In this document: piece by piece, positions 45,824-54,982 of the stretch
Position numbering within the stretch: position 1 is the first letter of the stretch
Layout: the number at the start of each line of letters is the position of its first letter
From: Nocardia asteroides
Lineage (GTDB): Bacteria > Actinomycetota > Actinomycetes > Mycobacteriales > Mycobacteriaceae
NCBI GenBank assembly: GCA_019930625.1
Contig: CP082844.1
Span: forward strand, 5,146,001 to 5,210,000
Reading direction: 5' to 3'
DNA: 64,000 nucleotides
Notes under the pieces: generated by a model
Told to the model about the DNA's origin: nothing
Seen by the model: only the letters and a program-made list of their open reading frames with translations
Databases searched by the model: none
Program-made: the position numbers and the translations under genes

Positions 45824-46822
45824 GTGGACCTGGATCTGGCGGCGCTGCGCGCGTTCGTCGCGGTGGTGGAGCAGGAGCAGTTCGGCCACGCCGCGGCCGT
45901 GCTCGGGATCAGTCAGCAGGCGGTGTCCAAGCGCATCGCGAAGCTCGAATCACAGCTCGGTGCGGAGCTTTTCGATCGCGGGCACGGCAGTAGCGTGCCG
46001 ACCGGCGCCGGTGCGCGATTGCTGCCGTACGCGCGGTCACTGCTGGCGGGCGCCGAGGAGGCGGTGCGGGCCGTTCGTGCGCAGGTGCGGCCGTTGCGGG
46101 TGGCGGTGCTGGGGAAACGCGCGGCCGCGACCGAGTTGATGGAGTTCTATCTGGCGCGCCATCCGCGCTGCGACACCGAGATCGTCATCTCGAACGCGAT
46201 CACGACCTCGCGGGAGGCCTTGCGCAGCGGCCTGGTCGACGCAGCCCTGGCCCGCGCGTACGGCGGACCGGTGACGTTGCCCGGCGACATCGTCGCCGCG
46301 CCCGCGTATCTGGAGCCGTTGTATCTGCTGGTGGGTAAGGATCATCCGTTGGCGGGCCGGTCGACGATCGCGTTGCGGGAGATCGCCGGGCATCCGGTGT
46401 GGGTGCCGGGGGCGGCCACACCGTCGGAGTGGGCGGATTTCTATCGAGATCTCAGTGCGTTCAGCGGGGTTCCGGTCGACACCAGTGGACCGATGCTGAA
46501 CTTGGCGCAGCTCGTCGACCGCATCGCGGACTCGTCGTCGCTGACGACCTTCAGCGGAGACGGTGGCCAGACGCCGTGGCATCCCAACCTGCGGCGTCTG
46601 ATGGTCGTCGATCCCACTCCGGCGTATCCGCTGGCGCTGCTGTGGTCGGCGGGCAACCGGCATCCGGGGCTGCGTCCGTTGATCGAGCACGTCGCGCAGA
46701 ACTACAACCGGGATATCGCGGCCGCCTGCTGGGTGCCCGAAGCCGATCGGGCGCTGTTCGCCGTGCCGGGCGCCGCGCCCGGCACGGAGTGTCCGCCCCT
46801 GCCTCTACCATTCCCCGGGTGA
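45824..46822 (+). CDS. LysR family transcriptional regulator
   Basis: The 332-residue protein has an N-terminal winged HTH (LAALRAFVAVVEQEQFGHAA; ISQQAVSKRIAKLESQLGAELF) and a periplasmic-binding-like effector domain. GTG 45824 is set by GGAGGTGG immediately upstream. It lies 211 bp after the molybdoenzyme gene on the same strand. Its end overlaps the LexA-type gene by GTGA, so the two are translated together, which is an unusual pairing. Confidence 0.9.
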   Translation: MDLDLAALRAFVAVVEQEQFGHAAAVLGISQQAVSKRIAKLESQLGAELFDRGHGSSVPTGAGARLLPYARSLLAGAEEAVRAVRAQVRPLRVAVLGKRAAATELMEFYLARHPRCDTEIVISNAITTSREALRSGLVDAALARAYGGPVTLPGDIVAAPAYLEPLYLLVGKDHPLAGRSTIALREIAGHPVWVPGAATPSEWADFYRDLSAFSGVPVDTSGPMLNLAQLVDRIADSSSLTTFSGDGGQTPWHPNLRRLMVVDPTPAYPLALLWSAGNRHPGLRPLIEHVAQNYNRDIAAACWVPEADRALFAVPGAAPGTECPPLPLPFPG

Positions 46823-47481
46823 CCGGATACGACCCGCTCGACGCCTTCGAGCATCTCGACACCTCGACGTTGCCGCCGCGGCAGCAGCGGATTCTCGCCA
46901 CAATCCGGGAGTGGGTGCTGCGGCACGGGTATCCGCCGAATACGCGTGAGATCGGTGACGCGGTGGGTCTGCGCTCCACGTCGTCGGTGTCCAAGCATCT
47001 GAAGAGCTTGGAGGAGCGGGGTTTTCTGCGGCGCAGCCGGACGGTGTCGCGGCCGATCGATGTGCGGATGTTCCTGCAGGCGGGCGCGCGGCGGGAGACG
47101 GCGCAGGATTCGGTGGCGGTGCCGGTGGTCGGCGATATCGCCGCGGGCGCTCCGATTCCGGCCGAGGAGCATGCCGACGAGACGATGACGTTGCCGCGCG
47201 AGCTCGTCGGGCGCGGCACGGTGTTCGGCCTGCGGGTGCGTGGTGATTCGATGATCGACGCGGCCATCTGCGACGGTGATCTGGTGGTGGTCCGCCGGCA
47301 GCACGAGGCGCATTCCGGGGAGATCGTGGCGGCGATGATCGAGGACGAGGCGACGGTGAAGGTGTACCGGCGGCGCAACGGTCACGTGTACCTGGAGCCG
47401 CGCAACCCCGCCTATGAGGTGATCGATGGCGACGAGGCGGTCGTGCTCGGCAAGGTCGTGTCGGTGATGCGGCGGGTCTGA
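46819..47481 (+). CDS. lexA: LexA-type repressor (S24 peptidase)
   Basis: The 220-residue protein has the LexA winged helix (LPPRQQRILATIREWVLRHGYPP; TREIGDAVGLRSTSSVSKHLKSLEERG, described by its parts) and the self-cleaving S24 domain. The cleavage site region is DIAAGAPIPAEE, the catalytic Ser lies in GDSMIDAAI, and the catalytic Lys in ATVKVYRR. It starts with GTG overlapping the LysR stop. The DNA-binding helix differs from that of the usual mycobacterial LexA (SVAHQL...KGYLRR), so this may be a second LexA paralog. No SOS box was recognised upstream. Confidence 0.87.
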   Translation: MTGYDPLDAFEHLDTSTLPPRQQRILATIREWVLRHGYPPNTREIGDAVGLRSTSSVSKHLKSLEERGFLRRSRTVSRPIDVRMFLQAGARRETAQDSVAVPVVGDIAAGAPIPAEEHADETMTLPRELVGRGTVFGLRVRGDSMIDAAICDGDLVVVRRQHEAHSGEIVAAMIEDEATVKVYRRRNGHVYLEPRNPAYEVIDGDEAVVLGKVVSVMRRV

Positions 47482-47541
47482 CCTCGCCGAACTGTGACGG
47501 CGCGATGCCCGGCCCGCGGTGACCGCCGTACCCTGAACGGC

Positions 47542-47880
47542 ATGCTGACATCTTCCGGCGCCGGGCTCGAGCAGCTGGTGCGCTTGCTCGACGGGCGCCG
47601 GGTCGTCGCGCTGACCGGTGCCGGGGTCTCGACCGACAGCGGTATCCCCGACTATCGCGGTCCGTCCTCGCCGCCGCGCAACCCGATGACCTACCAGCAG
47701 TTCGTCGGCGATCCGGTCTTCAGGCAGCGGTACTGGGCGCGCAACCACGTGGGCTGGCGGCGCATGGACGCCTCGTGCCCCAATTCCGGGCATCGCGCGC
47801 TGGCGTGGCTGGAGCGGATGGGCGTGGTCACCGGGCTGATCACCCAGAATGTGGACGTTGTTGTTCCGGCTGGCGTGTGA
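47542..47880 (+). pseudogene. Sir2-family NAD-dependent deacetylase, truncated by mobile DNA
   Basis: The N-terminal part of a sirtuin shows GAGVSTDSGIPDYRG (NAD binding, residues ~27-41) and ITQNVD at its end. Directly after TQNVD the sequence changes into a Tn3-type transposase fragment (from about 47857), and the frame stops at 47880. The catalytic His and zinc-binding half are missing, and I did not find them elsewhere in the window. The break marks the left edge of the accessory island. Confidence 0.88.
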
Positions 47881-48394
47881 GTATCTGATCTCGGCGCGGT
47901 TGATCCGGCCGGGTCCGGTGACGGTGGTGGAGCGGGTCGCCCACGCCCGCAAGCAGGCTCAGTCCGAGACCTACGACCGGTTGGCGCATGAGTTCACGCC
48001 GGAACGGTGTGCCGAGCTGGATGCGTTGCTTGCCACCGACGTGTCGATCGGAATGTCACGGTTGCGGTGGCTGTCGACCGGACCGGTGGAAGCATCGGCG
48101 GAAGCGGTGAAGGCCGAAGTCGACAAGCTCGGGTTCTTGCGCGGTCTGGGCGCGGACAGCCTGGACATGTCGGAACAGATGCCGGTGGTGTCAGGCGTTG
48201 GCAAAGGCATCGAGTCCAGCACGAAGCTCAACAAGCACAGAAGGGTGATCGAACGGTCGATCGCCTGGCTGTTCGGCTACCACCGCCTGAGCATCCGATA
48301 CGAGCGCTACGCCAACCACTTCTGCGCCTTCCTCACCCTCGCCGCCGCACTGACCTGCTACAAGAGGCTGGTGCAGGTGAGAGCGACAAAGTGA
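47857..48394 (+). mobile_element. Fused Tn3-type and IS5-type transposase fragments
   Basis: One open frame joins two transposase pieces. From ~47862 to ~48165 the sequence resembles the N-terminal domain of Tn3-family transposases (CEYLISARLIRPGPVTVVER; HARKQAQSETYDRL). From ~48170 to 48394 it resembles the C-terminus of an IS5-family transposase (GKGIESSTKLNKHRRVIERS; FGYHRLSIRYERYANHF; LTLAAALTCYKRL). The junction is in frame. Both parents are incomplete, so this is a deletion scar rather than an active element. Confidence 0.8.
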
Positions 48395-48410
48395 TGTCTA
48401 GGGTGTACCC

Positions 48411-48854
48411 GTGACTGTCACCTGGGACTCTTCGACGCCTGGCCTGCTCGTTCTGCCGTCAGGCCGGATGATACGCGGCCGAGCACTTCGTCGGCCGATG
48501 CCGGACGGTCCCGTGCCTGAATTCGGGTTGTACCTGCTCGGAAAACAGCCTCCGGCCGTGGCGTGGTCCAGCAGATGGATTCGGTGGCCCGACTTCTGGT
48601 TGCCTTCAGATCGCACCGACGCCCACGGTGCACTGCAGGAGGCGTGGAAGCGAACCGCCGCCGAGCGAGTCGAGGTGGCCTGCAACGGCGGCCACGGCCG
48701 AACCGGCACGGCACTCGCATGCATCGCAGTGCTCGACGGCATCCCCGCAAACGAGGCAGTCGCCTACATCCGCACGCACTATTCACCGCGCGCTGTCGAA
48801 ACACCTTGGCAACGCCGCTTCGTTCAGCGCTTCACGACTTCAGCCGACCACTGA
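48411..48854 (+). CDS. Protein-tyrosine phosphatase-like protein
   Basis: The 147-residue protein has the CX5R phosphatase loop CNGGHGRTG (residues ~99-107) in a small dual-specificity-type fold, and the following helix TALACIAVLDGI. An aspartate in IRWPDFWLPSDRTDA could be the general acid. GTG 48411 is the first reasonable start; the site upstream is weak. It lies directly after the transposase scar and may be cargo of the island. The substrate could be phosphotyrosine or another phosphoester. Confidence 0.8.
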   Translation: MTVTWDSSTPGLLVLPSGRMIRGRALRRPMPDGPVPEFGLYLLGKQPPAVAWSSRWIRWPDFWLPSDRTDAHGALQEAWKRTAAERVEVACNGGHGRTGTALACIAVLDGIPANEAVAYIRTHYSPRAVETPWQRRFVQRFTTSADH

Positions 48855-48984
48855 CAAACAAGCCTCCACAAACCCGGCCAACTAAATGTCACGACGTGAG
48901 ACACTCTGAGTCAGTACTGCTCTCCGGTACCGACACCACTGAGTCCGATCCTGTCGACACCTCGCCGGACATCGGGGAGGCCGA

Positions 48985-49323
48985 GTGTGTGGAGTGGACC
49001 CCGCGGTGGCGGCGCAGATCCTGCGGTCCTCGACACCCAGCGGGTACCGGCTGGTGCAGGCCCTGATCGCCGAAGGCGGCAGGATCTCAGAACTGACCGG
49101 CGACAGCCTGCTGCGCGTGGCCACACAGTCACTCAACGTCGCGGCCCGGCGGGAAGGCGTCACCCGCGGCCTGCCCGAAGCGGCGGCTGATCCAGGCAAT
49201 CCGTTACCCGAATCCGCTCACCTCTCCAAGGTGGCCGCCTACTCACTTCCGACCGAGTCGATTCCGGCGTTCACCGCCGCGATCGAGCTCCTGGACGACC
49301 TGCACCACCGGCTCCACGAATGA
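48985..49323 (+). CDS. Hypothetical protein, 112 residues
   Basis: A GTG start with GGGGAGG upstream opens an all-helical small protein (VDPAVAAQILRSSTPSGYRL; ISELTGDSLLRVATQSLNVA; a C-terminal acidic helix ELLDDLHHRL). No family recognised. It shares the strand with the phosphatase gene 130 bp upstream. Confidence 0.6.
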   Translation: MCGVDPAVAAQILRSSTPSGYRLVQALIAEGGRISELTGDSLLRVATQSLNVAARREGVTRGLPEAAADPGNPLPESAHLSKVAAYSLPTESIPAFTAAIELLDDLHHRLHE

Positions 49324-49608
49324 CCCGCCGTCATTCCCCGCGAAATGAACGGTGCATGGTGCGGAGGCTCGAGCTGACGCGCGACGACGGATCGACCGAA
49401 CCGTTGCGCCCGAGGCACTCGATCCTTTCCAGCGCACTGTTGGCGGGTGCCGACCTGCAACGCATGGGCTAGCCAATGGTTCAGCTCCTGCATGAGTCAC
49501 CGGGTCGGGAAGATGCGGCGGACCGTTGAACCGCACCTCGCCCGCGGAGGGCCGACCCCGCCCCGGATTACCGTGAACCGGTCAGCTCGATCGCGCAGCG
49601 GATCGCAC

Positions 49609-49989
49609 TTACTTCGTCGTCATGTCAGGGTGGCCGGAGGTGCAACCTCCTCCGGCCACCCGACACCTGACGACAACCAACAACTGCCGAATGGCGTTTT
49701 CCGGTGAGGTGGGGAGGGCGGGTGATCGCCATGCGACGAAGTGGTCGGGACGCACGAGAAACGCTCCGTTTGGTCCGATGCCCGCGATATCAGTGAACGT
49801 GGCAATGTCGCCGTCGATGTGGCGAACTCGCAATGCTGGCAGACCATTCGGGTTTTCGTTCGAGGCGACGATGCCACCGGGAAGGGAAAACCTTGTGGCA
49901 TCGTCGATTGCCGCAACCGCAGGGACGGGGGTCGAGCCGCCGACATCACGGTGGCCGGCATCTGTGGCGGGCTGCTGCGGCATCTGCAC
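49609..49989 (-). pseudogene. C-terminal remnant of an FAD-dependent aromatic monooxygenase
   Basis: The minus-strand frame reads ALRVRHIDGDIATFTDIAGI then GPNGAFLVRPDHFVAWRSP, the C-terminal thioredoxin-like end of PheA/TfdB-type FAD monooxygenases (pattern ...GAVLVRPDGFVAWR). The FAD-binding part is missing to the right, where the PAD-like gene begins. The frame runs on past the natural end into the stem-loop. It is a leftover of a larger gene. Confidence 0.7.
49628..49661. terminator. Stem-loop, probable bidirectional terminator
   Basis: A 13-bp perfect stem (GGGTGGCCGGAGG and complement) with an 8-base loop. It lies between the plus-strand hypothetical gene and minus-strand remnants, suiting convergent transcription. 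Confidence 0.7.
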
Positions 49990-50003
49990 CGTCTCGTGCG
50001 GTT

Positions 50004-50420
50004 TTATTTATTGCTGAGCTCGAAGTGGCCGTGGTCCGCGTAAATGTGCCGCGGCATATCTGGTCCGGCCGCAGCGAGTTGCGCCATCTTCTCGCGGAAC
50101 TCCGGATCTTGATTGTCACCTGCGCTTATGGACATGTCGACATCGGCCAGCCATCGAGGCACCGTCGCGAACCGGTCCACTACCTGGCTGTCGAGGTGCC
50201 AGACGAGGGTCACGGTGGTACCGGTCTCCTCGTACCAGCCCAGAAACTCGACGTTGTCTGCCAGTCGACGGTACGTAGGTTTCTGGATGGCGTGACGCCC
50301 CTTGTGAGGACCCTCGGTCAGCGTGTAGTCGATAAAACCGGCACCAGTGATCCAGGGATCGAATTCCCAACCGTTGGGCAAGTACAGGTGCAAGCGTTGT
50401 CCGACGATAGATTTCAGCAT
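50004..50420 (-). CDS. Phenolic acid decarboxylase-like protein
   Basis: The 138-residue protein matches the N-terminal two thirds of phenolic acid decarboxylases (PadC): IVGQRLHLYLPNGWEFD, GFIDYTLTEGPHKGRH, and GWYEETGTTVTLVWHLDS. The Arg after GPHKG and the Glu in WYEETGT correspond to conserved PAD active-site residues by eye. PAD converts ferulic, caffeic and coumaric acids to vinyl phenols without cofactors. The usual length is about 160, so this copy is slightly short at its C-terminus. Its neighbours (aromatic monooxygenase remnant, P450) fit an aromatic-compound cluster. Confidence 0.72.
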   Translation of the reverse strand: MLKSIVGQRLHLYLPNGWEFDPWITGAGFIDYTLTEGPHKGRHAIQKPTYRRLADNVEFLGWYEETGTTVTLVWHLDSQVVDRFATVPRWLADVDMSISAGDNQDPEFREKMAQLAAAGPDMPRHIYADHGHFELSNK

Positions 50421-50950
50421 TCGACAGTCCGGGTCGGCCGTGAAGCCAATCCCGATCCCCCTTTCAAGTGAGTTCCTGCGAACGATATTCGATGATCATC
50501 ATCGCATAGGGCCGGAGACCTTGGTTGTAGATTGAGCGAAGCTTCGGTGTCGGCTGCATTGTGGCACAAAAGATTCCAGGGCATGGCTGCGGTGTTGGCG
50601 ACTCGCGATTCGCACACGCGGAAGAGGACCTACGGCGGCTTCGATGCTCACTGAGGTGATCTCACCAAGGTAGGCGACAGATTCCGACTCGTCCGGATCA
50701 CGACAGAAACATCGGGGCCGGCTCCGGCCGCGGTGGCCAACCGGGAGCCAGAATCCGACCACCACTCGCGGCCACCGCCACCGCACCCGGCGTCACCGCG
50801 CCAAGTTCGGCGAACCGCTCGGCGACCACGACCACGGCCCACTCAACCGCAGCCAGCGCATCCGCCCACGCCGATCCGGCTGCCTTCGGCACCCTCACAT
50901 CAACCTCCCGCCGCCACGGCGAACCGGACGAATTCCGCCCGCACTACCTC
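50421..50950. other. Region without a clear gene
   Basis: About 530 bp between the PAD-like gene and the decayed transposase. The right part is low-complexity Pro/Arg-coding sequence that may be the decayed N-terminus of that transposase. Nothing else was recognised. Confidence 0.45.
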
Positions 50951-50979
50951 CAGACGACCAGACACTGGCCGCACAACGC

Positions 50980-51745
50980 CGAGCACGCGGCACCCCTGCG
51001 GCAACCGGGCGCTGACCTGCTGGAAACAGGTGTTGATGCTGTTGGCATGGTTCCGCAAACACGAAGATATCGCGGTGCTCGGCGCGGCATTCGGCATCAG
51101 CCGTGCCACCTCCGACCGCTACCACCACCACGACGGCATCACCGCCCTCGCGGCCCAAGCCCCCGACCTGCACGAAGCCCTGTACCGTGCTCACGAGGAA
51201 GGTCTCACGCACCTGATCCTTGGACGGGAAGGTCTTCGGCGCCGACCGCTGCGGCGAGAAGACCACCACAGTCAAAGGCGAGCAGATCGACGTGTGGTAC
51301 TCCGGCAAAGCCCACAGTCCCGGTGGCAACGTCCAAGCCGTCTCGGCGCCAACCGGATTGCCGCTGTGGGTTCCCCGACGTCGGACCCGCCTCGGTGCAC
51401 GACCTGGTTGCCGCCGCCCGCGACCACGTCCCCCGCGTTGTACTGGGCAGCGGCACATCCTGGACCTGCCGACCCTGGCCGAGCGCGGCTACGAAGGTGC
51501 CGGGATCGGCATACACACCCCGATCAAGCAACCCGCCGATGGCCGAGCCCTCGCCCCCAGGGAAACCGCACCTACAACGCGCTGCTCCGTGGGCTGCGCT
51601 CCCTGGGCGAGCGCGGCTTCGCCGTGCTCGTCGGCCCGCTGGCGCGCCCTGCGTCTCATTTCACGTGCAGCCCCGAAAGAATCGGCACCGTCGTCGAAGC
51701 CGCACTCGTTCTCACCCATTTCGAATACCGGCGCGTCAGCCGAAA
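50980..51745 (+). pseudogene. Decayed DDE_Tnp_4 (IS5-like) transposase
   Basis: Transposase pieces occur in order but in three alternating frames: CWKQVLMLLAWFRKHEDIAV, then ALYRAHEEGLTHLIL, then DGKVFGADRCGEKTTTVKGE with DVWYSGKAHSPGGNVQAV, then ASVHDLVAA, then GYEGAGIGIHTPIKQPADG, then YNALLRGLRSLGERGFAVL and VVEAALVLTHFEYR. At least four frameshifts are needed, so it is dead. Confidence 0.85.
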
Positions 51746-51760
51746 GTTGATGAGATCACT

Positions 51761-53035
51761 TCACTGGGGGACAGGCATCGCTGGCAGTTGCTCGAAAACG
51801 ACCGGAAGTGCCTCCAGTGCCCGGTGGAAGGGTCCCGGCCGCCAGACCAATTCATCTACGGGCACGGCTGGCGTCATGTCAGGCACCGCGGTGCACAACT
51901 GATCGACAGCATGCTGCGCGATCTCGTAGGCCAAGGTTTTTGCTGGGCAGCCGTGTGGTCCGCCGCCAAACGCCACATGTGCCCGGTTGCCGATGTGACT
52001 GCCGCCGGGGTCGGCGGCCACGCGGATCGCAGGGTCGTTGTTGCAGGCAGCGAGGCTGACGACGATCGGCTGGTGTGCCTCCAAAAAGATTCCGTCGACC
52101 ATGACCGGTCGACTCGGATATCTGAAGCAGAAGTTCGCCATCGGCGGGTCGATGAACAAGACCTCGTCGAGGGCGGTCATAGTCGACAAACTCCGACCGT
52201 AGTCACCGCCGAACGCCCCGTACCGAGTGTCGGTGAGCATCCGCAACAGTGTGTTAGTGATCAGATTGCGTTCCAGTTCGAAACCGGCACCATAAAAACT
52301 CATCAGCTGAGCGAATACCTCAATGTTGTCGAGCGCGCTGGGGTGGGTCACCAGTCGCGAGGTTGCGTCCTTGTCAGGGTCGGGGTTTGCGCGCTTGAGC
52401 GCAATCAACTCCATCAGTGCGTCTTTGATCATCGTCATGCCCTGCTGAGCTGTGAGCGTGCTGCGCTGATCGAAACGTGCCGCCATACCGGTTGCGACCC
52501 GTTCCCCGATCTCCGCCGGACAACCGCATATCCGGTTGATGACGTCCAAGACCAAATGGAATGCGTAGTCAGCCATCAGATCGGCTGAACCGCGGCCACA
52601 GAACTTGTTGATCAGCGGGATAGCGATGTCCTCGACCAGCGCGCTTATGTTGTACAGGTCGACTCCGTCGATGCTCGCTACGGAGGCACCTCGATAGCGG
52701 TCGTGTGCGGCACCGCTGTTGTACCGCGCCGCGGGGAACCAGGCCATCATCGCCAGGACGGGTGTGTCCTGCGGAACGGTGGGCTGCCATTGTCGCGGAT
52801 CTGACGGGAAGTGGTCGGGATCGTTGAGAATTTTCACCGCGGTCGTGTGGCTTATCACCAGCGTGGCCGGTACTTTCGGCGCCAGGTCGACCGGAACTAG
52901 CGAAGTATAACGGCGCCGCATCTCAGCATAGGCACGGTGCGGGTCGGCGGCGAAGTCGGGGTCGTACATCCGAAACCGCTCGGGTGCTTGGTGGAGGGGG
53001 GCGGTCGGGTGGGCCGGGGACGACTGCGAGGTCAA
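51761..53035 (-). CDS. Cytochrome P450, CYP157-like, without canonical ExxR
   Basis: The 424-residue P450 has the heme loop FGGGPHGCPAK with the Cys ligand. The I-helix region is YGAGFELERN. In the K helix, where nearly all P450s have ExxR, the sequence is ALDEVLFIDPP: Glu is present but Arg is replaced by Phe. The C-terminal pattern (VVSLAACNNDPAI; LVWRPGPFHRALEALPVVF) resembles CYP157 proteins of Streptomyces, which also lack ExxR and usually accompany conservon operons; no conservon genes are adjacent. No ferredoxin is nearby. The function may be atypical or regulatory. Confidence 0.88.
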   Translation of the reverse strand: MTSQSSPAHPTAPLHQAPERFRMYDPDFAADPHRAYAEMRRRYTSLVPVDLAPKVPATLVISHTTAVKILNDPDHFPSDPRQWQPTVPQDTPVLAMMAWFPAARYNSGAAHDRYRGASVASIDGVDLYNISALVEDIAIPLINKFCGRGSADLMADYAFHLVLDVINRICGCPAEIGERVATGMAARFDQRSTLTAQQGMTMIKDALMELIALKRANPDPDKDATSRLVTHPSALDNIEVFAQLMSFYGAGFELERNLITNTLLRMLTDTRYGAFGGDYGRSLSTMTALDEVLFIDPPMANFCFRYPSRPVMVDGIFLEAHQPIVVSLAACNNDPAIRVAADPGGSHIGNRAHVAFGGGPHGCPAKTLAYEIAQHAVDQLCTAVPDMTPAVPVDELVWRPGPFHRALEALPVVFEQLPAMPVPQ

Positions 53036-53167
53036 AACGTGGCTCCAAGTGGATTGAGTTAGGACGTGGATCGCGATGACGGATACAGACTCGAATTACG
53101 TTCACCGATTGGAAGTAACAGGCTCCTGTTCGGTGCCGGCATCGGCGACGACTTTTCTCTTCTGCGT

Positions 53168-53767
53168 TCATGCACGGGTCGATAGGCCGACGGGTAGCAT
53201 TGAATCGCGCGTTTCATCGTGGACGCAGACCATCGCGGTGAGCGGTGGTGTCCATGAAATCGCCTCAGCGACATACTGATTCATGCGCGCGTGCCTCTCG
53301 TCAGGTCGGTCCAGAACTATAGTCCCCGCGATGAAGTTCGCAATCCCTGGTGCCTGCGGGCCGGCCGAGCCGACATAGCCCCGGGAGGGCGCACGCGGTC
53401 GCGAGGCGCGTCGAGCCTCGCCGCGATCCCGAGAGCGGGCTCGCGCGTAGGTCGTCGCTTCGCATGAGCAGGTCCGGGAACGAAGTTGTCCAGCAGCCAC
53501 CCGGCTCCGCGCCCGAATCCATCGATGCAATCTTTGCTCGGCGTTGAGCTCGCTTTCGTCGGTTCCCTCGTACAGCGCCGGATCTTGCAGAGCTGGCAGA
53601 CACGCCTTCACCGCCGTGAGGCGGCGAGAAAGCTCATCCGGATCCAGAGCCTCTGGGCGACGGGTGCGCGGGAGTAGCGACAGTAGACTGCGGCGGTACC
53701 TGTCCCTGTTGGACGGAGGATGTTGCCGTGAGCTGGAAGCCGATTCCGTGGATGTGGCCGGGTTCAT
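53168..53767 (-). CDS. Hypothetical protein downstream of integrase
   Basis: The 199-residue frame begins at ATG 53767, overlapping the integrase stop by ATGA. The first ~95 residues (SLLSLLPRTRRPEALDPDEL; RRLTAVKACLPALQDPALYE) look protein-like; the middle is Arg-rich and may be frameshifted; the end (GTIVLDRPDERHARMNQYVA) looks protein-like again. No family recognised. Overlap with the integrase suggests an element-borne partner gene. Confidence 0.5.
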   Translation of the reverse strand: MNPATSTESASSSRQHPPSNRDRYRRSLLSLLPRTRRPEALDPDELSRRLTAVKACLPALQDPALYEGTDESELNAEQRLHRWIRARSRVAAGQLRSRTCSCEATTYARARSRDRGEARRASRPRAPSRGYVGSAGPQAPGIANFIAGTIVLDRPDERHARMNQYVAEAISWTPPLTAMVCVHDETRDSMLPVGLSTRA

Positions 53768-54859
53768 GACAGGTTTTTCTCCGGGGGCGCGGATGGGGGT
53801 TTGTGAGCGAGAGGGTGTGGCTCCCTGGTCAGGACTGACAGGGCGTAGGCCACCACTTCGATGGTCGCGCGGGTATAGATCAAGGTGACATTGTCGGAGT
53901 GGTTGCTGGCGTGTCCGGCATATGCCTTCGCGACGGCGTGGCCGAAATTGCGCTCTACCCATGTCAAGGTGGTGTGGCGCAGCCAGTGGCAGGTGATTCC
54001 TTGCTGCTTGACCCACGGCAGCTGCTTGCCGATCTGACTCCAAATGGTGGTGAAGCGCATTGTGCTGATCGGATCGCCGTTTCGGTAGCGCAGGAGTCTT
54101 TCGTGGGCGTTAACGGGAATCGGCCTGCCGTTTTGCGCTAGGAGATTGGTGGGATCTCGAGGCTGTACGCGTGAATCGTGATGGTCCACAAGTGCGCGCA
54201 TGAGTGTCGGCGACACGGGTTGCCACCGCTCGGTATTGCCTTTTTCACGCAGTAGGATCAGGCATTGGTGCTCGTCCAGATCCTGCTTCCTAAGTGCCAG
54301 GATGCCGGCCCGCCGACATGCGGTTTCTGTGCACAATCGAAGGATGAGGGTAGTGAGTTCCGGGTAATCGCCATACTCGGCTGCAACCCGGTTGATTTCA
54401 GCGAGACGGCCGGTCGGTATCGCTCCACGGCGAGATGGGCGCCGTCTAGGCTGGACCAGTCTGGCCGCGGGATTGCCGGTGGGCCGGATCAAATTGTCAT
54501 CGACCGCGTGACGGTAGAGGCAGCGCAATGCGTTCGTAGTTGTCTGGGCGACGCCGATTCCACCACGGTCGCTGCGCCTGAGATCGCGTTGCTTCTGGGG
54601 TGTCGCAATGAGTTGTTTGAGTTCAGTGGTAGTCGAGTCGGCGACTCGGCCACATCTCGACGATTCGATTCCAATAGCTACTGTATAAATCGCGGGTTCT
54701 ATTCGGAGGTATGGCCGCATATACGATCGGCACATACTCGGCGAAGGTTGGCATTGGCCGCTTCGACTGGGCGGCGATGAGGTCCTCTAGGGTCACTCCC
54801 AGCTTTTCGAGAAGCAGCTGCGCGGTCTGCACTTCGACGTTCGATGCCGACATTGTCAT
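53764..54859 (-). pseudogene. Tyrosine-type site-specific integrase, one frameshift
   Basis: The N-terminal part runs from ATG 54859 (LLLEKLGVTLEDLIAAQSKR; RTRDLYSSYWNRIVEMWPSR) and shifts frame near 54640. The rest continues to 53764. The catalytic residues are all readable: Arg in TACRRAGILALR, Lys in REKGNTERW, HxxR in CHWLRHTTL, His in AYAGHA and Tyr in TLIYTRA. One base indel separates the two parts, so the enzyme is dead unless this is a sequencing error. It overlaps small genes on both sides by ATGA. No attachment site could be located. Confidence 0.85.
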
Positions 54860-54982
54860 TGGACCACCTCTGAGGAAGTTGTTGCCTGTGCTTGCCGTTC
54901 ACGCGCAACCATGGCGTCGACAGCGTCGGAGGTGAACATCAGAAGGACGCCTTCGGACGGATCTGCGGCGAGGAGGATCTAA
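54856..54982 (-). pseudogene. 3' remnant of a small gene cut by the IS element
   Basis: The frame ILLAADPSEGVLLMFTSDAV then ends DAMVARERQAQATTSSEVVQ and stops by overlapping the integrase start (ATGA). It runs directly up to the IS end at 54983, so its 5' part is lost. It was probably a small regulator or excisionase-type gene of the integrase operon. Confidence 0.5.
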
